Shown: piece after piece, positions 46,558 through 54,801 of the stretch
How positions within the stretch are numbered: the stretch's first letter is position 1
Layout of the letters: each line of letters starts with the position of its first letter
DNA from: Cloacibacterium rupense
GTDB lineage: Bacteria > Bacteroidota > Bacteroidia > Flavobacteriales > Weeksellaceae
Assembly (NCBI RefSeq): GCF_014645495.1
Contig: NZ_BMLV01000001.1
Coordinates: 858,889 to 922,888 of the forward strand
Length of the DNA: 64,000 nucleotides
Direction: 5' to 3'
The notes under the pieces: generated by a model
Seen by the model: only the letters and a program-made list of their open reading frames with translations
The model's database searches: none
Told to the model about the DNA's origin: nothing
Position numbers and translations under genes: made by a program

Positions 46558-47328
46558 TTAAAATGAATCAATTGTTCCGCCTGAATCTCTTTTCGCCGAA
46601 AATTTGATTCCCGATAAAGTCTTGTATCTAATTTTTGCCATAGAACTTGCCGAAGCTGTCAATTCCTTGGAAACACTCAATGTAACTGATGAAGCAGATT
46701 CTGCGTTTACATTAGCTACAGAAATATTGGTTTTAGTCGCTATAATTTGTGATGCACCTTCAGATGTAATCTTCGCCGAATTAATTTTTCCCTGAACATC
46801 AATAGAACTTCCAGATTCTGCATTCAAAACCAAACTTTCTGTGTTAATTGTTCCAAGAAAAGAACCGCCAGATTGTGTGGCAATTGCCACATTTTTTGCA
46901 TTAGAATCACCAAAAATCTTTCCTCCGCTTTCTGTAGAAAATTTTTCAATTCCAAAGTTATTTTTAATTTTTACCACAGAACCTGTACTTGCACTAATCG
47001 TTTTTACATCTTTGGCATAGATGATAACTTTAGTAGAAACATTATTTAAAGAATGCCCTTTTTTATAGCCAATTTCTAGCACATTATTTTTTACATTAAC
47101 CTCTACGTAAGCTAAATAATTACTTTTTATTTCTGCTTTTTCTTCGTTAGATTTTATTATTTCTACATCAAAAATCATTTCAGAACGAATATGAGCAAAA
47201 TGATTCAGTGTGATGGTTTTAGTTTCAATTTTTTCTGCTTTACTCGAAATCTCTTTTGCCTTCACTACCAATCCAGGGCTTAGAAAACTGAGAATAAGTG
47301 TGATAAGTATTAATAATAGTTTTTGCAT
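46558..47328 (-). CDS. DUF2807 (GIN-domain) secreted protein
   Basis: 256 residues with an N-terminal hydrophobic signal (LLLILITLILSFLSPGLVV). A DUF2807 domain of repeated short strands follows (IGYKKGHSLNNVSTKVIIYAKDVKTISASTGSVVKI; SSIDVQGKINSAKITSEGASQI). It lacks the lipobox of its paralogue 44350-45048. The alternation DUF4932-DUF2807-DUF4932-DUF2807 indicates a duplicated two-gene cassette. Confidence 0.78.
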   Translation of the reverse strand: MQKLLLILITLILSFLSPGLVVKAKEISSKAEKIETKTITLNHFAHIRSEMIFDVEIIKSNEEKAEIKSNYLAYVEVNVKNNVLEIGYKKGHSLNNVSTKVIIYAKDVKTISASTGSVVKIKNNFGIEKFSTESGGKIFGDSNAKNVAIATQSGGSFLGTINTESLVLNAESGSSIDVQGKINSAKITSEGASQIIATKTNISVANVNAESASSVTLSVSKELTASASSMAKIRYKTLSGIKFSAKRDSGGTIDSF

Positions 47329-47358
47329 CTTGATTTTATTTTTATAAAAATTACTTAA

Positions 47359-48759
47359 TTATTTCGTTTTAAACTTTATTGAGGTTTCTTTTAATGGAAA
47401 TCCATTTTTATCTCTAAATCTGTTTCCGAGTATAAATTCGTATTCGGTGTTAGGTTTTAACTCCATTTTAAATTTTATCGATTGATGGTTGTTTTCAAAT
47501 CCTAAATTTTTAGAAAGTGGAAAATGCTCTCTGCCTTGCACTCCCATTTTTACATTTATAAAATCTAATAATTCTGCGCTGAAATTGATGGTAATCTCTG
47601 TAATGGAAGGATCTACATCATTCTTATTCCAAATATCTGGCGAAACAGAAACCACTTTGGGTTGTTGCGCTATCATTGTTTTTACCTGAGGTTCTAAATT
47701 TTTATAAAACGCTATAATTTCGGGATAAAAGCTCTCCAAAGTTGGATATTTTTGTCTGTTTTGTTCGTAGTTTCCAAGCAAATCTACCAATTCTTTAATC
47801 CATAAAAACTGACGACCTCTTTGTGCCAAAATTTCATCATCAATATCTTTTTGAGCGTAATGATGAGCTATCATATATCTTATTACTGAAGCTCTCACAA
47901 TACTTTCGTTAACCATAGTTTCCCAGTTTCCATAGGCTTGAGCATTCATTTCTTTTTCTAATAAAGCATAGATTTTTTCAGCAGAATTCTTCATTTGAGC
48001 ATGATAATCTTTTTTATCCAAAATATAATTCACAAAAGAGTGGTTAAATTCGTGGATTAATAATGGTTGAAATTCATTTTTATCAAATTTAGCATTACCA
48101 TTTTCGTCAAAATCCCAAACGCCAACTATTGCATTTACAATGGTTTTACCATTTTTGGGTTCTACTTTTATTCCATAATTTCCGCCGCCATTTCCGTATC
48201 CTAGAATGATTTTGTACTCCTCATTAGGAACTTTTCCGTAAAATTTAGCATACCAATTCAGATTAAAATCTTTTAGAATAACTTCTTGATATTCTCTTTC
48301 TGCCTGAGCGTAATTCTGAGCATGATTGATAAAAAACTTCTGAAAATTTGACTTTTTATAAAATTGATTCAGTAGTTCTACAAACTTCTTTTGATCTACC
48401 TTTGTCCATCTTTTATCTAATGTATTCTCTTTTTCTGCAACCAGTTTAAATTGATTATTTTTGAAAGAAAGATGAGCTGCCATAGACATTACCGCATCAT
48501 AACCCAATCCATTTTGGTTTCTATTTTCTTTAATAAATTGTATAATTTCTGCATTTTTATAAGGTTCAAAATAAGCATTGATGTCTTCTGCATATTTTTT
48601 ATTATCATTTCGCATGTATTCTTCTGCGCCAGCTAGTCTAAATGCAATACTTACCAATTCTACTCTTTCATCTACTTTTGGTGTTAATTTTTCTTGTGAA
48701 AAACCTAAAACAGATGCCAAAAGAATACACAATCCTACTATTTTTTTTGCCCAAATCAT
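47359..48759 (-). CDS. DUF4932 putative metallopeptidase with C-terminal Ig-like domain
   Basis: 466 residues with signal peptide (KKIVGLCILLASVLGFSQ). HEFNHSFVNYILDK is the HExxH-type motif (near residue 234-247), with a second conserved block QAYGNWETMVNESIVRASVIRYMIAH. The C-terminal about 100 residues (DIWNKNDVDPSITEITINFSAELLDF, LKPNTEYEFILGNRFRDKNG) look like an Ig/SbsA-type bacterial beta-sandwich, in place of the CBM20-like domain of its paralogue. It is the second gene of the operon, seven bases after hlyD, so strongly coupled. Confidence 0.78.
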   Translation of the reverse strand: MIWAKKIVGLCILLASVLGFSQEKLTPKVDERVELVSIAFRLAGAEEYMRNDNKKYAEDINAYFEPYKNAEIIQFIKENRNQNGLGYDAVMSMAAHLSFKNNQFKLVAEKENTLDKRWTKVDQKKFVELLNQFYKKSNFQKFFINHAQNYAQAEREYQEVILKDFNLNWYAKFYGKVPNEEYKIILGYGNGGGNYGIKVEPKNGKTIVNAIVGVWDFDENGNAKFDKNEFQPLLIHEFNHSFVNYILDKKDYHAQMKNSAEKIYALLEKEMNAQAYGNWETMVNESIVRASVIRYMIAHHYAQKDIDDEILAQRGRQFLWIKELVDLLGNYEQNRQKYPTLESFYPEIIAFYKNLEPQVKTMIAQQPKVVSVSPDIWNKNDVDPSITEITINFSAELLDFINVKMGVQGREHFPLSKNLGFENNHQSIKFKMELKPNTEYEFILGNRFRDKNGFPLKETSIKFKTK

Positions 48760-48766
48760 TCTTTGC

Positions 48767-50011
48767 TTATTTTTTAATTTCTAAAATTTCATAATTTTTG
48801 AAATCGCTGTAATCCGAAGTAATTACTTTTTCGCCTTTTTTCAAGCCCGAAACCACTTCGTAATAGAGTGCGTTTTCTCTTCCTAGGCTTATGTTTCTTT
48901 TCTCCGCTTTATTTCCATTCAGTACAAAAATCCATTTTCCGTTGGTATCTTTGTAGAAATTCCCTTTCGGAATCATCATACTTTGGGTATCGGCAGATAA
49001 TTTCAGTTTCACCCCGAAAGTCATCCCAATTCTTAAATCTTTAGGTTTATTTTCGTCTGCAAAATTGAGTTCGGCAGAGAATTGCCCATCTTTTACTTCA
49101 GGTAAAATTTTGGTAATGATTACATTATATGATTGTTCGCTATTATCTAAAGTTCCTTTGATGCCTGGTTGTAATTTATTGATATAAAATTCGTCTATTT
49201 TAGCTACCAATTTGTAACCGTCCATCAAATCTATTTTCCCAATGCTAAGCCCAGAAGTAAGGTTTTGACCTAAATTAATATTGAAAGAAGACAGCCTACC
49301 CGTTTCTGGAGCTAGAATCAAGAAATTATTTTTGTTATTTCTCAAAACGTCTAGACTCTTCTGCATTTGCCCGATAGATTTATTAATCTCAGCTATTTGT
49401 TGGTTTCTAGAGTTATTTTCGTTCTGAATGCCTTGTTCAGTAAGTTGTTTTCGTTTTTTCTGATATTCTAAATTTTGCTTTGCCAAATCGAATTCTGTTT
49501 TTCTCCCAATCTCTGCATCATACAATCTTTTTTGAAGATTATACGTTTGCAAAGCCGTGTTGTAATCATTTTGAGATTGAAGCAATTCTTTATTTTGATT
49601 AAATTCTTGATTTTTTAACTCTAACAAAGAATTTCTCATTTGGCTAATTTGTTGCATAATTCCCGTCTCCTGATTCATAAAATTGAATTCTGTATTCGGA
49701 TTATAGATTCTTGCAAGCGGTTCTCCTTTACGCACCATTTGTCCGTCTTCGGCATAGATTTCTTTTACCATTCCGCCTTCTAAAACGTTGACTAAAGAAG
49801 AATTCAAAGATTGAGATTGTGCCGTTATCATCAACATATCTTCGAACTTACCAAAGACCACTTCAGAGGTTTGAATGTCTTCTTCTGGAATGTTATACGT
49901 TTTCTTTTGTTGTAAGAAATAAACCGCAAATAAAACCACCGCTGCTGCAATGGCAGAAATGATTAAAATAATTTTGAGTTTAGATTGTTTTTTTTCTAAT
50001 TTCGTATCCAT
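48767..50011 (-). CDS. HlyD/MacA-family periplasmic adaptor
   Basis: 414 residues: an N-terminal TM helix (IILIISAIAAAVVLFAVYFL), lipoyl-like half-motifs around 60-90 and 250-275 (EIYAEDGQMVRKGEPLARI; PETGRLSSFNINLGQNLTSG), a long coiled-coil hairpin (about 105-235, NQEFNQNKELLQSQ...), and a membrane-proximal domain with VLNGNKAEKRNISLG and LKKGEKVITS. It bridges the inner-membrane permeases and TolC. It is the first gene of the nine-gene operon. Confidence 0.92.
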   Translation of the reverse strand: MDTKLEKKQSKLKIILIISAIAAAVVLFAVYFLQQKKTYNIPEEDIQTSEVVFGKFEDMLMITAQSQSLNSSLVNVLEGGMVKEIYAEDGQMVRKGEPLARIYNPNTEFNFMNQETGIMQQISQMRNSLLELKNQEFNQNKELLQSQNDYNTALQTYNLQKRLYDAEIGRKTEFDLAKQNLEYQKKRKQLTEQGIQNENNSRNQQIAEINKSIGQMQKSLDVLRNNKNNFLILAPETGRLSSFNINLGQNLTSGLSIGKIDLMDGYKLVAKIDEFYINKLQPGIKGTLDNSEQSYNVIITKILPEVKDGQFSAELNFADENKPKDLRIGMTFGVKLKLSADTQSMMIPKGNFYKDTNGKWIFVLNGNKAEKRNISLGRENALYYEVVSGLKKGEKVITSDYSDFKNYEILEIKK

Positions 50012-50183
50012 TATACCGAATTGATTTACAATATATTACACAATAGCAATGCCATAGATTTATGAAGTTGTAAGGTATTGATAATGAGAAACAATTACAA
50101 GTAAGAAATCAAAAAAACTGTCCGTTTCCGAACACTTTTTGTCCGAAAATGAACAACTAAACTATAATTCACTCCCAAAACTG

Positions 50184-51224
50184 ATGGCTAAAAAATCAAA
50201 AATTATAGAATCATCCGAAAATAAAATAGTTCTTTCTAACGAAAAACTATTTTTTGATTTATCAAAATTAATAGAGCAAAGTAAGCAACAAGTCGCAATG
50301 CAAGCTAACAGTACGCTTACGATTTTGTTTTGGCAGATTGGTAAACGTATTAATGATGATATTCTCAAAAAACAGCGTGCAGAATACGGAAAACAGATTG
50401 TACAGACCGTTTCGGCACAATTGGAAACCTCTTATGGAAGAAATTTTACTGAAAAAAATGTAAGAAGAATGATGCAGTTTGCAGAAGTTTTTTCTGATTT
50501 GCAGATTGTCGTTCCACTGGCACGACAATTAAGTTGGTCTCATTTTTTAATTTTAATTCCCTTAAAATCAATAGAGAAAAGATTGTTTTATGCGGAACTA
50601 GCAATCGAAGGAACACTTGGAAAAAGAGAACTTCGCAAACAAATTGCCAATAAAGCTTTTGAACGAACTGAAATTGCAAATTTACAAACTGGCAAAAACG
50701 AAAACATCCCGATTAATACATTCAAAGATCCCTATTTATTAGATTTTCTCGGACTACAAAACAATTTTCTTGAAAAAGATATAGAGACTGCAATTCTTCA
50801 CGAACTAGAAAATTTTATTTTAGAATTAGGAAAAGGATTTGCTTTTGTAGAACGCCAAAAAAGAATGATTATAGACGGAGAAGACTTTTATCTTGACCTA
50901 TTATTTTATCATCGTACATTAAAAAGATTGGTTGCCATAGAACTGAAATTAGGAAAATTTCAGGCAAAATATAAAGGACAAATGGAATTATACCTGAAAT
51001 GGCTTAATAAAAATGAAAGACAAGAAGGTGAAGAAACCCCAATAGGATTAATCCTTTGCGCAGAAAGTAGTAAAGAACAAGTAGAACTATTAGAAATGCA
51101 CAAAGACGGGATAATGGTAGCTGAATATTGGACAGAATTGCCTCCAAAAAAAGAATTAGAAAAAAAATTACACTTAGCTCTAATTGAAGCAAAAGAACGT
51201 TTTGAACGTAAAAAACTAATGTAA
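50184..51224 (+). CDS. DUF1016 PD-(D/E)XK nuclease family protein (YhcG-like)
   Basis: 346 residues from ATG 50184 (a TTG at 50139 would add 15). An N-terminal DUF1016 domain (LTILFWQIGKRINDDILKKQRAEYGKQIVQTVS) is followed by a C-terminal PD-(D/E)XK nuclease with KGFAFVERQKRMIIDGEDFYLDLLFYHRTLKRLVAIELKLGKF; the D...ExK (LDLLFYH...IELK) motif is intact. YhcG-type proteins are associated with DNA recombination or defence islands. Here it is divergent from the exporter and lies 16 bases before a response regulator, an odd place. Confidence 0.85.
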   Translation: MAKKSKIIESSENKIVLSNEKLFFDLSKLIEQSKQQVAMQANSTLTILFWQIGKRINDDILKKQRAEYGKQIVQTVSAQLETSYGRNFTEKNVRRMMQFAEVFSDLQIVVPLARQLSWSHFLILIPLKSIEKRLFYAELAIEGTLGKRELRKQIANKAFERTEIANLQTGKNENIPINTFKDPYLLDFLGLQNNFLEKDIETAILHELENFILELGKGFAFVERQKRMIIDGEDFYLDLLFYHRTLKRLVAIELKLGKFQAKYKGQMELYLKWLNKNERQEGEETPIGLILCAESSKEQVELLEMHKDGIMVAEYWTELPPKKELEKKLHLALIEAKERFERKKLM

Positions 51225-51240
51225 AAATTGTATCACGAAT

Positions 51241-52575
51241 ATGCGAAAAAAAGAAGCCAGAATTTTAATTGTAGATGATGACGAAGATATTTTGTTTTCG
51301 GCAAGAGTTTGGTTAAAAAAATTCTTCACAGAAGTGATTACCCTTAATTCTCCCAATAAAATCGTAACCTCTTTACAATCTCATCAAATAGATGTGATTC
51401 TATTGGATATGAATTTTAGAAGAGGTTTCGAGGATGGAAAAGAAGGCTTGTATTGGCTGTCTGAAATCAAGGAAATCAATAAAGATATTCCTGTAATTCT
51501 GATGACGGCTTATGGCGAAGTAGAACTGGCGGTAGAAGCCCTGAAAAACGGTGCTACAGACTTTATTCTAAAACCTTGGAATAACGAAAAACTGTACGCT
51601 TCGGTGAATTTGGCAGTAGATATTTCCAGAAAAAACAGAAAAATTTCTCAGTGGGAAAATCTGCAAGAACATTCTAAAAACTACGAACTAGAAACACAAT
51701 CCCCGAAAATGCAGCAGGCGCTTAACACCATTAAAAAAGTGGCGGCAACTGATGCTAATCTTTTGCTTTTGGGAGAAAACGGAACCGGAAAATATGTAAT
51801 GGCAGAGTATATTCATCAAAATTCTGCCAGAAAAAATGAACCTTTCGTGCATATCGATTTGGGTTCTATTTCTGAAAATCTTTTCGAGGCAGAACTTTTT
51901 GGGTATGCCAAAGGTGCCTATACCGATGCCAAAACCGATAAAGCTGGTAAAATAGAAAATGCAGATGGCGGCACAGTTTTCTTAGATGAAATTGGGAACC
52001 TTACCTTACCTCTTCAGCAAAAGTTGCTGACCTTAATCCAGACCAAAAAACTGTCTAGAATTGGCGAAACCAAAGAACGTTTTCCTGATGTGAGATTTAT
52101 TTTTGCCACGAATGCCGATTTAAAGAAAATGATTTCGGAGCATCGTTTCAGAGAAGATTTGTATTTCAGGATTAATACCGTAGAGGTAGAACTGCCACCT
52201 TTGCGAGAGCGAAAAGAAGACATCCCAGCATTAGCCGAATTTTTCATCAAAAAATATGAGAAGAAATACGGAAAAAGTCATCTCAGAATTCAGAATTTAG
52301 ACGAAGTGGTACACTATGCTTTTCCGGGTAATATTCGTGAACTAGAGCATTCTGTAGAAAGGGAAATTATTTTAACTGAAACCGAAGAACTTACGCTTAC
52401 GCTCAACCATTCTGTTGCTGAGGAAAAAATAAGTTCCTTAAATTTGGAAGAAATGGAAGAACGCTTGATTAAGAACGCCTTGAAAAAATACAAAGGTAAT
52501 ATTACGCTAGCTGCTGAAGCATTAGGATTAACAAGAGCTTCACTGTACAGACGAATGGAGAAATTTGGGATTTAG
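51241..52575 (+). CDS. sigma-54-dependent-type response regulator (NtrC family)
   Basis: 444 residues: receiver domain (phospho-acceptor Asp56 in DVILLDMNF; acidic pocket DDDED), AAA+ central domain (Walker A GENGTGK, about 174-180; Walker B GGTVFLDEIGN) and a C-terminal Fis-type HTH (GNITLAAEALGLTRASLYRRMEKFGI). The sigma-54 contact loop reads GAYTDA rather than GAFTGA; this variant is common in Bacteroidota regulators and may affect sigma-54 use. It probably controls the divergent efflux operon, with the kinase 261 bases downstream. Confidence 0.92.
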   Translation: MRKKEARILIVDDDEDILFSARVWLKKFFTEVITLNSPNKIVTSLQSHQIDVILLDMNFRRGFEDGKEGLYWLSEIKEINKDIPVILMTAYGEVELAVEALKNGATDFILKPWNNEKLYASVNLAVDISRKNRKISQWENLQEHSKNYELETQSPKMQQALNTIKKVAATDANLLLLGENGTGKYVMAEYIHQNSARKNEPFVHIDLGSISENLFEAELFGYAKGAYTDAKTDKAGKIENADGGTVFLDEIGNLTLPLQQKLLTLIQTKKLSRIGETKERFPDVRFIFATNADLKKMISEHRFREDLYFRINTVEVELPPLRERKEDIPALAEFFIKKYEKKYGKSHLRIQNLDEVVHYAFPGNIRELEHSVEREIILTETEELTLTLNHSVAEEKISSLNLEEMEERLIKNALKKYKGNITLAAEALGLTRASLYRRMEKFGI

Positions 52576-52576
52576 A

Positions 52577-52700
52577 AGATGGAAGATGGAAGATGGAAGA
52601 TGGGAGATGGGAGATGGGAGATGGGAGATGGATGATGGATGATGGAAGATGGAAGATGGAAGATGGGAGTTCTGATGAATGATGAATGATGAATGATGAA
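52577..52700 (+). repeat. heptamer tandem repeats between regulator and kinase genes
   Basis: A run of GATGGAA/GATGGGA/GATGGAT heptamers (about 14 units, 52578-52670) is followed by GAATGAT heptamers (52675-52700). Then comes a looser TTTCAAAC-containing run (52750-52807) that reaches the kinase start region. The kinase gene therefore starts after almost 250 bases of simple repeats. Confidence 0.85.
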
Positions 52701-52835
52701 AAAAATCAATGAATTAACAAAACCAATGAATAGGCTAACATACCTTTTTAAACAATGTCAAACTATTTCAAACAACTTCAAACCGTTTCAAACCATTTTC
52801 AAACTAAGTAAAACTTATCAAATAATACTCACTCA

Positions 52836-54164
52836 ATGAAAAAATATTATTTTCTACAATGGTTACTATTTAGTGTTCTGGGCATTATTTCTGGAATCAT
52901 TGCTTATCATTTTTTGGGAGAAAATAAATTTTTCACGACCTTATTATTTTCCTTATTGTGCTTGATTTTAATGTCTTATGGTTATTTTTTAATTACAACG
53001 AAAATAAAAGAAACCGAGAAAATCATTACTTCTGTCTTGCAAAAAGACTTTTCTCTTTTTCCTAAAGAAGAACCATTAGATGAGCTCAAAAACACGGCTG
53101 TAAAATTGTATTATCAAAGCAAAGAAGAACAATACCAATTGTATTCTTATAAAAATTTATACGACACTATTCTTAATAAATTGGAAATTGGTTTGATCAT
53201 CCTTCAGAAAAACACCACCGAAAACAAGTGGAAGATTTTCTATTGCAACCCAAGTTTTATGAACATTCTAAAAGTACCCAAATATCATGAATGGAGCTTT
53301 TATGAAGAGAAAATTCCAGAATTTTATCAATTGATAGAAAAAACAGAATACCAAGATTCTCAAGATTTTATTGATATTTCCATACAAGAGAGCAGCAAAC
53401 AGTCCTACTCTATTCGTACTTCTAGAATTACTACTCCACAGATCGATTTTTGTGTAATTTCTCTAGAATCCATCCAAAAAATCATCGATAAAAAAGAAAA
53501 ACAAGCGTGGAACAATCTTATGAAAGTGATTTCTCACGAATTGCTCAATACCCTAACGCCCATCAACAGTTTGGTTCATAATTTAGAATACCTAGCAGAA
53601 CAAGAAGAAATAGACCACGAAGACCAAAATGAAATGAAGGACAGTCTGAAAATCATCAATTCTAAATCTCAGCAATTGCTTCATTTTATAGATAGTTACA
53701 GACAAGTGGCAGAATTACCAAAACCTAAAAAAAATCGATTTAACCTTAAGAAAGCCGTTGAGAACGTATTAAAAATCTTTGAAACAGAATTCAAGAACAA
53801 CAATATAGAAGTGGGCCTTCAACTGAAAGATTTTTATCTGAATGCTGATGAAAAAATGATAGAAAGAGTCTTGGTGAACCTCATCACCAATGCGATTTTA
53901 GCACTACAAAGTAAAACAGACCACAAGAAAATCTACATTGAAATTCTAGAAATCAACAATAGAATTCTGATGAAAGTAGAAGACAATGGTGCTGGAATTG
54001 ATGAAAAAATAGCCGATAAAATTTTCCTTCCTTTCTTTACTACCCGACCCAATGGCTCAGGCATAGGTCTTACCTTGGCCAAAAGCATTATGGAAGCACA
54101 CCAAGGCTATCTTACCTACCGAAAAACTGAAAAAGGCAGTTGTTTTGAAGCATGGATGGTGTAG
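52836..54164 (+). CDS. membrane sensor histidine kinase
   Basis: 442 residues: two N-terminal TM helices (about 9-28 and 34-54) with a short loop, a HAMP/PAS-like linker, a HisKA domain (KVISHELLNTLTPINSL, His near 234), and HATPase with N box NLITNAILAL, G1 VEDNGAGI and G2 GSGIGLTLAKS. It pairs with the upstream response regulator. The small extracytoplasmic part suggests it senses something in or close to the membrane, as in efflux- or envelope-stress kinases. Confidence 0.92.
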   Translation: MKKYYFLQWLLFSVLGIISGIIAYHFLGENKFFTTLLFSLLCLILMSYGYFLITTKIKETEKIITSVLQKDFSLFPKEEPLDELKNTAVKLYYQSKEEQYQLYSYKNLYDTILNKLEIGLIILQKNTTENKWKIFYCNPSFMNILKVPKYHEWSFYEEKIPEFYQLIEKTEYQDSQDFIDISIQESSKQSYSIRTSRITTPQIDFCVISLESIQKIIDKKEKQAWNNLMKVISHELLNTLTPINSLVHNLEYLAEQEEIDHEDQNEMKDSLKIINSKSQQLLHFIDSYRQVAELPKPKKNRFNLKKAVENVLKIFETEFKNNNIEVGLQLKDFYLNADEKMIERVLVNLITNAILALQSKTDHKKIYIEILEINNRILMKVEDNGAGIDEKIADKIFLPFFTTRPNGSGIGLTLAKSIMEAHQGYLTYRKTEKGSCFEAWMV

Positions 54165-54801
54165 AGAAAGACTGGGTACTGGAAGAATTTGTTTCCCGCA
54201 GATTTATGTAGATTATTGGATGGTGGCTCACAATTGGTGGTATAGTTGGTTAATGTATTTGTGAATGAGTGAATGAGTGAATGAGTGAATGAGTGAATGA
54301 GTGAATGAGTGATTGAGTGATTGAGTGATTGAGTGAGTTGGTTAATGGAAAAAGGTGATGAGGATGGAATTGGTAATTATTCTTCATTTTTTTTTAATGG
54401 GCTAAAGCTTGTTGCTATTGATGGAAGGGGAATTGGTTAGTGGTTGAAAATGAGTTTTACACTACCCTAGTCTTTAGAACCGGTTCGAAAGCCACCCCTT
54501 CAAGATTATGGAACTTTAAAATGTTTATGGTCACGGATTATAAATCCGACATCGGGAGCTTTTTATTTTTAAATGCTCCGAAGTTTGTAACTTCGGAGAG
54601 CTGGGGGGAATTTAAAAGGTTTTGTTTTATTTTTCACATCTTCTTCACTGTTTTATTTTTTTCTACAAAATACACATTTATATTTTCTTTTATTTCTTAT
54701 AATATGAATATCTTTGATGAGGTTTTAGTAAAAGAAAACCATAACCTTTTAACATTTAATTCAAAATAATGTTAGTCCATTTTAAGTTTAAAAATCAAAC
54801 G
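54165..54801. repeat. repeat island 5 (octamers, modules B and A, palindromes)
   Basis: Contains the phrase GGTGGCTCACAATTGGTGG (54223), near-identical to 25353; octamers GAATGAGT then GATTGAGT (54262-54335); module B (54395 onward, GGGCTAAAGCTTGTTGC) and module A (54460-54510); palindromes CGGATT-ATA-AATCCG (54534-54548) and CTCCGAAGTT-TGT-AACTTCGGAG (54576-54598). No gene is supported; an ORF from 54440 crosses several modules and is an artefact. Confidence 0.75.

Noticed and set aside
54440..54769. 109-residue ORF upstream of the GH5 gene
   Set aside because: It begins in module B/A and crosses two palindromes; no signal or motif supports it, and it ends at the start region of the GH5 gene.
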